Assembly (NCBI GenBank): GCA_000433135.1
Contig: HF992000.1
Location: 858 to 6,726, forward strand
Direction of reading: 5' to 3'
Source: Clostridium sp. CAG:921
Lineage (GTDB): Bacteria > Bacillota > Clostridia > TANB77 > CAG-465
Length of the DNA stretch: 5,869 nt
In this document: positions 1 to 5,869 of the stretch, one piece after another
Layout: the number at the start of each line of letters is the position of its first letter
How positions within the stretch are numbered: the first letter of the stretch is position 1
Program-made: the position numbers and the translations under genes
Notes under the pieces: model-generated
Seen by the model: only the letters and a program-made list of their open reading frames with translations
Databases searched by the model: none
What the model was told of the DNA's origin: nothing

Positions 1-1026
1 ATTTACTTTAGAATTTCTTGTATCTGGGCAATTTTCTTTAAATGTTATTCCTAATATTCCTACTTTTGCATTTTTTATATTCTTGTCATTTTTTATAAGT
101 AATTTAACAACATTTTCAGCAACATATTTTCCCATATCATCGTTTATTCTTCTACCTGATAATATTATCTGTGAATGATATCCCAACGTTTCAGCTTTAT
201 ATGTTAAATAATATGGATCAACTCCTATACAATGTCCCCCAACAAGTCCAGGATAAAATTTTAAGAAATTCCATTTTGTACCAGCTGCTTCAAGTACAGA
301 ATGAGTATCTATATCCATTTTATTAAAAATTATCGACAATTCATTCATGAAAGCTATATTAATGTCACGTTGACTATTTTCTATTACTTTTGCAGCCTCA
401 GCAACCTTTATACTTTCCGCTCTATGAACACCTGCTTCTACCACTAATTCATAAGTTTTAGCGATAATATCTAACGTTTCTTTATCCATACCTGAAACTA
501 TTTTTACTATTGTTTCTAATCTATGAACTTTATCACCTGGATTTATTCTTTCAGGTGAATATCCTACCTTAAAATCTACCCCACATTTTAATCCAGATTC
601 TCTTTCTAATATAGGTACACAAATATCCTCAGTAACACCTGGATATACTGTAGATTCATATACAACAATTGAGCCTTTTGTCAAGTTTCTACCTACAATA
701 GTACTTGCAGATTCTACTGGTGATAAATCAGGCATATGATCATTTCTTACTGGTGTTGGCACTGCAACAATATGAAATTTTGCTTCTTTTAATTTACTCT
801 CTTCAGATGTAAATTCTACAGTTGTATTCTTTAATACCTCGTTTCCAACTTCCTTTGTTACATCTATACCACTTTTATACATATTAATTTTATTAATGTT
901 AGTATCAAAACCAATAACATTAATCTTTTTAGCAAAAGCCACTGCAATAGGCATTCCAACGTATCCTAAACCAACTAGTGACAATTTTGTTTTTTTACCT
1001 AATAAATCGTCATAAATATTTTCCAT
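1..1026 (-). CDS. Nucleotide-sugar dehydrogenase, UDP-N-acetylhexosamine 6-dehydrogenase type (WbpA/TviB/CapL-like), 3' end outside window
   Basis: This cytoplasmic enzyme of the UDP-glucose/GDP-mannose dehydrogenase superfamily is expected to oxidise C6 of a UDP-N-acetylhexosamine to the uronic acid with two NAD+, supplying a donor for polysaccharide assembly. I translated it directly; 342 residues are visible of a family length near 420-440, and the missing part is the end of the UDP-binding domain. Visible motifs are the NAD-binding GLGYVG (19-24), [12 protein letters not shown] (123-134), SPERINPG (from 157, with E159), the Lys/Asn pair in [11 protein letters not shown] (K213, N217), the catalytic cysteine in [12 protein letters not shown] (C266) and [14 protein letters not shown] (328-341). 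The [12 protein letters not shown] and TFKENCPD forms favour the WbpA/TviB/CapL group over plain UDP-glucose dehydrogenase; whether the substrate is GlcNAc, GalNAc or ManNAc cannot be told. The ATG overlaps the glycosyltransferase stop by one base (TAATG) and follows AGGAGG by 8 nt. Confidence 0.93.
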   Translation of the reverse strand, partial: MENIYDDLLGKKTKLSLVGLGYVGMPIAVAFAKKINVIGFDTNINKINMYKSGIDVTKEVGNEVLKNTTVEFTSEESKLKEAKFHIVAVPTPVRNDHMPDLSPVESASTIVGRNLTKGSIVVYESTVYPGVTEDICVPILERESGLKCGVDFKVGYSPERINPGDKVHRLETIVKIVSGMDKETLDIIAKTYELVVEAGVHRAESIKVAEAAKVIENSQRDINIAFMNELSIIFNKMDIDTHSVLEAAGTKWNFLKFYPGLVGGHCIGVDPYYLTYKAETLGYHSQIILSGRRINDDMGKYVAENVVKLLIKNDKNIKNAKVGILGITFKENCPDTRNSKVN

Positions 1027-1034
1027 TATCTTTT

Positions 1035-1040
1035 CCTCCT
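1035..1040 (-). promoter_or_regulatory. Ribosome binding site of the nucleotide-sugar dehydrogenase
   Basis: A perfect AGGAGG lies 8 nt upstream of the ATG at 1026-1024, inside the last codons of the glycosyltransferase frame. It fixes the start of the dehydrogenase. It also means this gene can start translation independently even though ribosomes should terminate early in the broken upstream gene. Confidence 0.85.
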
Positions 1041-1624
1041 ATGAAATATTGAAATTAATGACCCTGTTCCGTATGACAGATGCAGTAATAAAAAATATAC
1101 TTGCATCTTTAGAATTTCTATAATATTTTTTGTTTTTTTAGTAGCAAATATTAATCCCAAAATAAAATATAATATAAGTTCACATGCTAATACATATGCA
1201 AATACAATATTTATTAATGATAATAAGCTTAATACAATTATACTGCATACAAATATTAAAGGTATTATGTGACGTATCGATAAAGAATTCTTATCTTGTC
1301 TAAAAACAATAATATTCCACTTTCCGTTTAAAAATCCTTGCTTTAACATTTTCTTTAAACTATTACGAACATAATAATTGGATTTTATTTCAGGGTTAAA
1401 ATAAAATTTATAACCTGCTTTTCTTATCCTATTATGCATATTATTATCTTGATTTCTTTCTAATTCTTCGTCAAACTCTCCAACAATTTCAAATACATTT
1501 TTTTTATACATTCCAAATGCAACTGTATCGGTATATTGAGCTTTATCAGAATATCTAAATTTAGAATTTCCAATTCCAAATGGTGAAGACAATACTTTAC
1601 CAATAGTTTTATCGCCTTCATCTA

Positions 1625-1662
1625 ATGAAATTGAAGTTAATTTATGAAATTGAAGTTAATTT
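1625..1662. repeat. Exact 19-bp tandem duplication inside the glycosyltransferase gene
   Basis: The unit atgaaattgaagttaattt occurs at 1625-1643 and again directly at 1644-1662 without a mismatch; identity ends at both borders (1624 a against 1643 t, 1644 a against 1663 t). Nineteen is not a multiple of three, so the extra copy shifts the frame and exposes the TAA at 1644-1642. No insertion sequence, inverted repeat or other foreign DNA accompanies it. Confidence 0.97.
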
Positions 1663-1978
1663 TCCGCCAACACAAGCAACATCCTCAGGTAAAGTTTTTA
1701 TAGTCTCTAAGTTTTTTTTCAAGAAATCTTTACTTGCTTTAGCATGTGCATCTATTCTAACAACGTATTTGCCTCTTGCTTCTTTTATTCCTAAATTCCA
1801 TCCAGCAGCTAAAACCCTTTTTTCATTTTTAAATAGTCTGATAGGTGTTTTTCCATTATATTCTTCTATAATACTATTTACTATTTTCATAGTATTATCG
1901 GTAGATTCACCATCAATTATTAAAATTTCATATTTATCTTCCTGAAAATCTTGATGTAATAAAGATTCAAAGCTTGTT

Positions 1979-3301
1979 TTAATATACTTTTCTTCGTTTC
2001 GTACTACGATCATCGCAGTTACTAAAATTTGATCCATTTTTTTCACACTCCATAATCTGTTTTTCTATATCAATAACATACACTTGTCTTTTTTCCTTTT
2101 GGGCACCATCAAAACAAATTTTTGTTCCACTGAAATTCCACCTTGGATGCAAATCACACCTACAATCATTGTTATATTTTATATTTGAATATATATCAGC
2201 TATTTTAATTACTTTTTTATTTTCCACGTCATATAAATATAGATGTTGTTTTCTTTTAAAATCAGGATATGTATCGGTAATAAAATACTTTTTTTCCATA
2301 TTATAAGATGGATGACCGTCAACATCCAGTTGATCTTTTGCAATAATTTTATAATTTTTAGATCTATCCTTCATTAAGAAATAACCAGTTCCAATATCAT
2401 TCTTTTTTACCCAACCTAAAATTGTAGTACTATCTTTCCAAATACAATGCGATGTCATATCGTCATCAGATAAATTATAAATTTCTGTACCATCCATATT
2501 AGCAGTCAATAATCTTGTGCTTTTTACGCCATTTTTTATCCACCTATGCAAGAACATAAATCTATTGCCATCAGGATTAATCATAATATGATTTACTTTG
2601 TGTTCAGCACCATCCATAGAATCTAAATGATCAATTTCTACTAATTGTTTATATGTAATAATTCCTTTTTTTAAATTATTTTTTAAATCAATACTCCAAA
2701 TGCAATATCCATCTGGAATTTTAGAATCCTTAGAATGATCAATTTTATTACTATAGCCATATCCTGGTCTTAATCTATGTAATCTATAAAAATCTAGTGT
2801 TAATGCATATTGTCCATTAGCATCTACTGAATATATAGGATAGTCGACTATTTTCTTTTCATTTGTTTTTAAATTTAATATAACAGATCTTAATTCATTA
2901 TTAATAAAGTCATTATATATTATTTTACTGCTATAATCAGGACCTAGCCACTGTAGCATACAACCTTGTTGTACATTCCATGCTCTAGTAACACCAATTT
3001 TTACTTCCTTATTGCTTGCTAGATCTTTCATTATAATACTAGCTTCACTTTTAGGAGCTGTTTCAATACTTGAATTATTTACCTCCAAATAAATAATTTT
3101 GCTTTCATCTTTATTCCATGGAGATTTATCATAATATCCAAAAAGATGTTCTTCACCATCACTAGAAATTTGCTCTATACAAGTTGGCCATGTCTTTTTA
3201 TCACTGACTAAATTTCCAATATTTTGATAAATATTCTTAAGCTTTTTTTTTAATTCTGGACATTTTCTTAATCTGTACGCTATTCTATTTAAAAATTTCA
3301 C
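1979..3301 (-). CDS. TolB-like beta-propeller protein of unknown function in a polysaccharide locus
   Basis: This 440-residue protein has no catalytic domain that I can name. It shows repeated beta-propeller blade patterns of the TolB/oligogalacturonate-lyase-like type, with a short hydrophobic strand, an Asp-Gly or Pro-Asp-Gly turn and a Tyr/Val-rich strand ending in Asp. Distinctive blocks are FGYYDKSPWN (54-63), a segment rich in invariant-looking His (H234, H238, H252, with NPDGNRFMFLHRW), DGHPSY (328-333), TDTYPD (342-347), QHLYLYD (352-358), CDLHPRW (382-388) and RQVYVID (405-411). The N-terminus is basic (Arg/Lys in the first 22 residues) but has no clear signal peptide, so a cytoplasmic location is likely. 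The start is GTG, supported by AGGGAG 6 nt upstream. The gene starts 12 nt after the phosphoglycosyl transferase and overlaps the glycosyltransferase by 59 nt. The His-rich face could bind metal or acidic sugar, as in oligogalacturonate lyases; this is inference only. Confidence 0.85.
   Translation of the reverse strand: MKFLNRIAYRLRKCPELKKKLKNIYQNIGNLVSDKKTWPTCIEQISSDGEEHLFGYYDKSPWNKDESKIIYLEVNNSSIETAPKSEASIIMKDLASNKEVKIGVTRAWNVQQGCMLQWLGPDYSSKIIYNDFINNELRSVILNLKTNEKKIVDYPIYSVDANGQYALTLDFYRLHRLRPGYGYSNKIDHSKDSKIPDGYCIWSIDLKNNLKKGIITYKQLVEIDHLDSMDGAEHKVNHIMINPDGNRFMFLHRWIKNGVKSTRLLTANMDGTEIYNLSDDDMTSHCIWKDSTTILGWVKKNDIGTGYFLMKDRSKNYKIIAKDQLDVDGHPSYNMEKKYFITDTYPDFKRKQHLYLYDVENKKVIKIADIYSNIKYNNDCRCDLHPRWNFSGTKICFDGAQKEKRQVYVIDIEKQIMECEKNGSNFSNCDDRSTKRRKVY
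2048..2051 (-). promoter_or_regulatory. Ribosome binding site of the glycosyltransferase, inside the upstream coding sequence
   Basis: GGAG lies 10 nt before the ATG at 2037-2035 and is embedded in the codons for Met417-Glu418 of the propeller protein. Its distance excludes the in-frame GTG at 2046-2044, only one base away, as the main start. Its position inside the preceding gene suggests translational coupling. Confidence 0.6.
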
Positions 3302-3307
3302 TTTTTT

Positions 3308-3313
3308 CTCCCT
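3308..3313 (-). promoter_or_regulatory. Ribosome binding site that fixes the GTG start of the propeller gene
   Basis: AGGGAG lies 6 nt before the GTG at 3301-3299 and directly follows the TAG stop (3316-3314) of the phosphoglycosyl transferase, sharing its G at most. No ATG is as well placed, so the GTG start is well supported. Confidence 0.75.
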
Positions 3314-4012
3314 CTATTTCAATACTCCTATCACAGTTTTAAAACATAATCTTATATCATATCCAAATGAAAACTTTCGTATATATTCTAAATTATATTT
3401 CATTTTTTCTGGCAAAACATCTTCTATATATATTTCATCTACTGTTTTACCAGATTTTTGAAGATTTGATATAACTTCATCTTCATCTTTATACATTATA
3501 CTAGCATATGAAGTAACACCAGCTGGCATAAGAAGTGTAGCCATCATTTCATCCGTATATTTTTCAACGTATTTTTTTACTTCAGGTCTTGTCCCAACAA
3601 AGCTCATCTCACCTTTTAAAATATTTATAAGTTGTGGTAACTCATCAAGCCTTATCTTTCTTATCACTTTTCCAATTCTAGTTATTCTAGAATCATTTCC
3701 AACTGTAACTAAACTTCCAATCTTATCTGCGTTTTGCACCATTGTTCTAAACTTAAATATTCTAAAACTTTTTCCATTTTTAGTAATTCTCTCCTGCCTA
3801 TAAAAAACTGGACCTTTAGAATCAATTTTTATTGCTATTGCAAGTAATACTAAAACAGGTAAAAGAAGTATAAGCAGCAAAAGAGAAAATATAATATCAA
3901 ATATCCTTTTTATAGCCAAGCTAAATTTTTTTTTTGCTAATATATCATAATACTTCTTTACACTATCATTTTTCATATTCTCTGGTAAATCTTCATATTT
4001 TCCTAATATCAT
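3314..4012 (-). CDS. Undecaprenyl-phosphate sugar phosphotransferase (monotopic phosphoglycosyl transferase, PglC/bacterial sugar transferase family)
   Basis: This 232-residue enzyme belongs to the bacterial sugar transferase family (PF02397 type). It should start repeat-unit assembly by moving a sugar-1-phosphate from a UDP-sugar to undecaprenyl phosphate at the inner membrane face. Visible features are an amphipathic lead (about 28-37), one hydrophobic segment with a helix-breaking proline (about 38-63, P52) typical of the re-entrant membrane helix, GPVFYRQERI (67-76), FKFRTM (86-91), the catalytic Asp-Glu pair in RLDELPQL (D123, E124) and SFVGTRPEV (137-145). It lacks the large N-terminal membrane domain of WbaP-type enzymes and has the minimal PglC-like architecture, with a slightly long N-terminus. 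AAGGA lies 8 nt before the ATG. It follows the aminotransferase by 32 nt. Context suggests a 4-amino-dideoxy sugar substrate, as in PglC systems, but an N-acetylhexosamine or other sugar is equally compatible with the sequence. Confidence 0.93.
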   Translation of the reverse strand: MILGKYEDLPENMKNDSVKKYYDILAKKKFSLAIKRIFDIIFSLLLLILLLPVLVLLAIAIKIDSKGPVFYRQERITKNGKSFRIFKFRTMVQNADKIGSLVTVGNDSRITRIGKVIRKIRLDELPQLINILKGEMSFVGTRPEVKKYVEKYTDEMMATLLMPAGVTSYASIMYKDEDEVISNLQKSGKTVDEIYIEDVLPEKMKYNLEYIRKFSFGYDIRLCFKTVIGVLK

Positions 4013-4044
4013 AATCTTATTCCTTTTAATATATTAAATTCTTT

Positions 4045-5268
4045 TTATTTTCCATATTCAGACAATATTTCTACAAAATTATCTATAACGTAATTTGCTT
4101 CTTCATCAGTAAGTAATGAATAAAGTGGCAATGTTATTTCACATTTATAGAAATTATAACTATTTGGATAATCCTTAATGTCAAATCCAAGATTTTTATA
4201 TGCTGTAAGCATAGGCAATGGTTTATAATGAACATTCGTAGCTATTCCTCTTTCTGCCATTTTTACAATAATCTCATTTCTTATGCTCTCATCTATTCCA
4301 TCAATTCTTACTATAAAAAGATGTCCTGATGATTTTGAATTTGTTTTATCATTACAATGCTCTAATAATTTTACCTTGTGTCCTTTTAATTTTTCTTCAT
4401 ATATTTTTATAATTTCATGTCTTCTTTTAACTAAACCAGGATATCTCTTTATTTGGGCAAGACCAATTCCTGCCATTATATCCGTCATGTTGCATTTATA
4501 TGCTGGTTCTACTATGTCGTACTCCCAAGCGCCTAATTGATTTTTATGGAAAGCATCTTTAGTCTGTCCATGTAATGATAATAATTGATATTTTTTATAA
4601 ACTTCGTCACTATCAAAATTTTCATTTTTCTTCCAAGTAACAGCTCCACCCTCAGCGGTTGTTAAATTTTTTACAGCATGAAAAGAAAAACATGTAAAAT
4701 CTGCATATTCGCCTGCCATTTTTCCATTTCTCATTGCACCAATTGCATGTGAACTATCTGCAATAATTGCTATTTTACCAAGCTTTTTTTGCATATCTGA
4801 AGTAGGTTCAAATATATCTTTTTTACTTTCTACGATTTTTGATATTCTGTCGTAATCACACATAACACCACCAATATCTACAGGTATTATTGCTTTTGTC
4901 TTACTTGTTATTGCAGATTCCAATTTATTATAATCCATCTCAAAATTATCACTATTTATATCAACAAGTACAGGTGTTGCTCCAACATGACATATAACAC
5001 TACAAGATGCAGTATATGTATAAGCAGATGTAATAACTTCATCACCTTTACCTATTCCAAGCATTCTTAATGTCATTTCCATTGATGCTGTAGAAGAATT
5101 AAGACAAACAGTTCTATCAGTATTACACAACTTTGTTATTTCCTGTTCAAATTTTTTCGTCTTTGGACCAGTAGTAATCCATCCAGACCTTATTGCTTCA
5201 ACTACCTCTTCAATTTCAGCTTCACCAACATCAGGTGGAGAAAATCTTATATTCATCTTTTTTTCCAT
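4045..5268 (-). CDS. PLP-dependent nucleotide-sugar aminotransferase (DegT/DnrJ/EryC1/StrS family)
   Basis: This cytoplasmic 407-residue enzyme should transfer an amino group, usually from glutamate, to a 4-keto-6-deoxy UDP-sugar, giving a UDP-4-amino-4,6-dideoxy sugar. Family marks are the N-terminal RFSPPDVGEAEIE (8-20), SGWITTGP (28-35), the cofactor-phosphate region NSSTASME (57-64), ITSAYTYTAS (79-88), the PLP-nitrogen Asp in ADSSHAIGA (D171, H174), the Schiff-base lysine in SFHAVKNLTTAEGG (K200) and NVHYKPLP (345-352). All key residues are present and the length is normal for the family. The ATG at 5268 follows AAGGA by 7 nt, a site that overlaps the last codons of the dehydratase; a second in-frame ATG at residue 5 is less well placed. 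The adjoining PglF-type dehydratase would make its substrate, matching the first two steps to bacillosamine or AAT-galactose. The exact sugar configuration cannot be read from the sequence. Confidence 0.94.
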   Translation of the reverse strand: MEKKMNIRFSPPDVGEAEIEEVVEAIRSGWITTGPKTKKFEQEITKLCNTDRTVCLNSSTASMEMTLRMLGIGKGDEVITSAYTYTASCSVICHVGATPVLVDINSDNFEMDYNKLESAITSKTKAIIPVDIGGVMCDYDRISKIVESKKDIFEPTSDMQKKLGKIAIIADSSHAIGAMRNGKMAGEYADFTCFSFHAVKNLTTAEGGAVTWKKNENFDSDEVYKKYQLLSLHGQTKDAFHKNQLGAWEYDIVEPAYKCNMTDIMAGIGLAQIKRYPGLVKRRHEIIKIYEEKLKGHKVKLLEHCNDKTNSKSSGHLFIVRIDGIDESIRNEIIVKMAERGIATNVHYKPLPMLTAYKNLGFDIKDYPNSYNFYKCEITLPLYSLLTDEEANYVIDNFVEILSEYGK

Positions 5269-5272
5269 AAGC

Positions 5273-5869
5273 TTATCCTTCCTTCCTCATTAATTCTAAA
5301 TCACAATTATCTTTTTTCTCTTTACTCTTTTTATCCTTATTTTTTCCATTAACAGTTTGTAATTTTAAATTCACTTTATTTTCCATAGCTTTTTTATTTA
5401 CCACATCTGGTTCTTTGTATGTCGGTACAACTTGTTTCATAACTTTTCTTACGTCGCATTCTAATGTGTCACTATTTTCATTTAAATTATGCAATTTACT
5501 TAATTTATTCTCTAATTCTTTTAGTGAAATATCCATTGGTTTAGAAATGAATATTTTATTATGTGTAGTTGCTGTAAGTCCCTCTTCTGCCATTAATAAT
5601 TCTTCATACAATTTTTCACCTTCTCTTAAGCCAGTAAATTTTATAGGTATATCAACTTCAGGTTCATAACCAGATAGCTTTATTAAACTAACAGCTAAAT
5701 CATATATTTTTACAGGCTTTCCCATATCAAGTACAAAAATTTCTCCACCATCTGCATAAGTTATTGCTTGAAGTATTAATGCAACAGCCTCAGGTATCGT
5801 CATGAAAAACCTTGTTATATCTTTATGTGTTACGGTAACTGGTCCACCCTCAGCTATTTGCTTTTTAAA
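5273..5869 (-). CDS. C-terminal part of a CapD/WbpM/PglF-type UDP-N-acetylglucosamine 4,6-dehydratase, 5' end outside window
   Basis: The open frame runs to the right edge with no start needed; 198 residues are visible. They begin with FKKQIAEGGPVTVTHKDITRF and continue into FMTIPEAVALILQA, GGEIFVLDMGKPVKIYDLA and FTGLREGEKLYEELL, the signature C-terminal portion of the polysaccharide-biosynthesis CapD/FlaA1/WbpM/PglF group of extended short-chain dehydrogenases. These enzymes turn UDP-GlcNAc into UDP-4-keto-6-deoxyhexose; long forms carry four N-terminal membrane helices, which would lie outside the window. The NAD-binding GxxGxxG and catalytic YxxxK are also outside, so activity cannot be confirmed. 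The conserved end (VVPTYK, visible residues 147-152) is followed by an unusual 46-residue Lys/Asn-rich tail. The stop is 4 nt before the aminotransferase ATG, consistent with an operon and a shared pathway. An internal ATG at 5803 is not a real start because the conserved sequence continues upstream of it. Confidence 0.93.
   Translation of the reverse strand, partial: FKKQIAEGGPVTVTHKDITRFFMTIPEAVALILQAITYADGGEIFVLDMGKPVKIYDLAVSLIKLSGYEPEVDIPIKFTGLREGEKLYEELLMAEEGLTATTHNKIFISKPMDISLKELENKLSKLHNLNENSDTLECDVRKVMKQVVPTYKEPDVVNKKAMENKVNLKLQTVNGKNKDKKSKEKKDNCDLELMRKEG

Larger units (their letters stand above)
1026..2037 (-). pseudogene. Family 2 glycosyltransferase (ExoA-like, membrane-anchored), frameshifted by a 19-bp tandem duplication
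   Basis: This GT-A fold enzyme would transfer a sugar from a nucleotide donor to the lipid-linked repeat unit at the inner membrane face. The 5' part (2037-1642) encodes 131 residues: VVRNEEKYI (11-19), IDGESTDNT (41-49) and a DxD-like VRIDAHA (D96, H98), then a TAA at 1644-1642. The 3' part continues in another frame: a VLSSPFGIGNSKFR segment, a likely catalytic-base region RNQDNN (D191 in the restored numbering), then two or three hydrophobic segments and a basic HRRKR end. Removing one copy of the 19-bp repeat joins both parts through KLTSIS-LDEGDKTIGK with no intervening stop, giving 330 residues, a normal family length. As read, the product lacks the catalytic base and membrane anchor and should be inactive. 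I chose ATG 2037 because GGAG is 10 nt upstream; the GTG at 2046 sits one base from that site. It could also be an off phase or a sequencing artefact. Confidence 0.9.

Noticed and set aside
1026..1592. Separate small membrane protein gene starting at TTG 1592
   Set aside because: The TTG encodes an ordinary Leu in the VLSSPFG segment of the glycosyltransferase; the same frame stays open upstream to 1656, has no good ribosome binding site, and joins the 5' part exactly when one repeat copy is removed.
1642..1650. Programmed +1 frameshift at TCA-TAA-A that would bypass the premature stop and yield a doubled KLTSIS
   Set aside because: The arithmetic works, but the site lacks a known slippery codon context or stimulator, and an exact duplication is better explained as a recent mutation.
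1625..1945. Plus-strand open frame of 106 codons
   Set aside because: It lies antisense to the glycosyltransferase, which has clear family motifs. Its start falls in the duplicated unit and its protein resembles no family I know.
4025..4038. 14-bp perfect AT-only palindrome between the aminotransferase and the phosphoglycosyl transferase, considered as terminator or operator
   Set aside because: It contains no G or C and no loop, so it would form a very weak hairpin. It overlaps the ribosome binding site region and is expected by chance in such AT-rich DNA.
4283..4540. Plus-strand open frame of 85 codons
   Set aside because: It is antisense to the well-supported aminotransferase and shows no motif.
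5415..5669. Plus-strand open frame of 84 codons
   Set aside because: It is antisense to the conserved dehydratase C-terminus and shows no motif.

Overview
The window is an AT-rich segment (roughly 70% A+T by eye) in which every credible gene lies on the minus strand and reads right to left. Strong purine-rich ribosome binding sites (AGGAGG, AGGGAG, AAGGA), GTG as well as ATG starts, and Lys/Asn/Ile-rich proteins suggest a low-GC Firmicute, probably a clostridial-type bacterium. This is inference from composition; no taxonomic marker is present.

All genes belong to a surface-polysaccharide (capsule or other cell-surface glycan) locus, apparently one operon. In transcription order: the C-terminal 198 residues of a CapD/WbpM/PglF-type nucleotide-sugar 4,6-dehydratase (right edge to 5273); a PLP-dependent DegT/DnrJ/EryC1 sugar aminotransferase (5268-4045); a membrane phosphoglycosyl transferase (4012-3314); a 440-residue TolB-like beta-propeller protein of unknown function (3301-1979); a family 2 glycosyltransferase broken by a frameshift (2037-1026); and a UDP-N-acetylhexosamine 6-dehydrogenase that runs off the left edge (1026-1). 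Gaps are 4, 32 and 12 nt, followed by a 59-nt overlap and a 1-nt overlap. I see no terminator or promoter between genes and no stretch over 300 bases without a gene.

Inferred pathway: the dehydratase and aminotransferase convert UDP-GlcNAc (or an epimer) to a UDP-4-amino-4,6-dideoxy sugar. The phosphoglycosyl transferase loads a sugar phosphate, possibly that one, onto undecaprenyl phosphate. The family 2 glycosyltransferase extends the repeat unit. The dehydrogenase makes a UDP-N-acetylhexosaminuronic acid donor. The propeller protein may bind or modify the glycan, but its role is not known to me.

The most notable observation is an exact 19-bp tandem duplication (1625-1643 and 1644-1662) inside the glycosyltransferase gene. 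Deleting one copy joins the two reading frames precisely into a normal-looking 330-residue enzyme. The duplication is therefore the sole visible cause of inactivation and could revert by slippage or recombination, giving a possible on/off switch for the polysaccharide structure.
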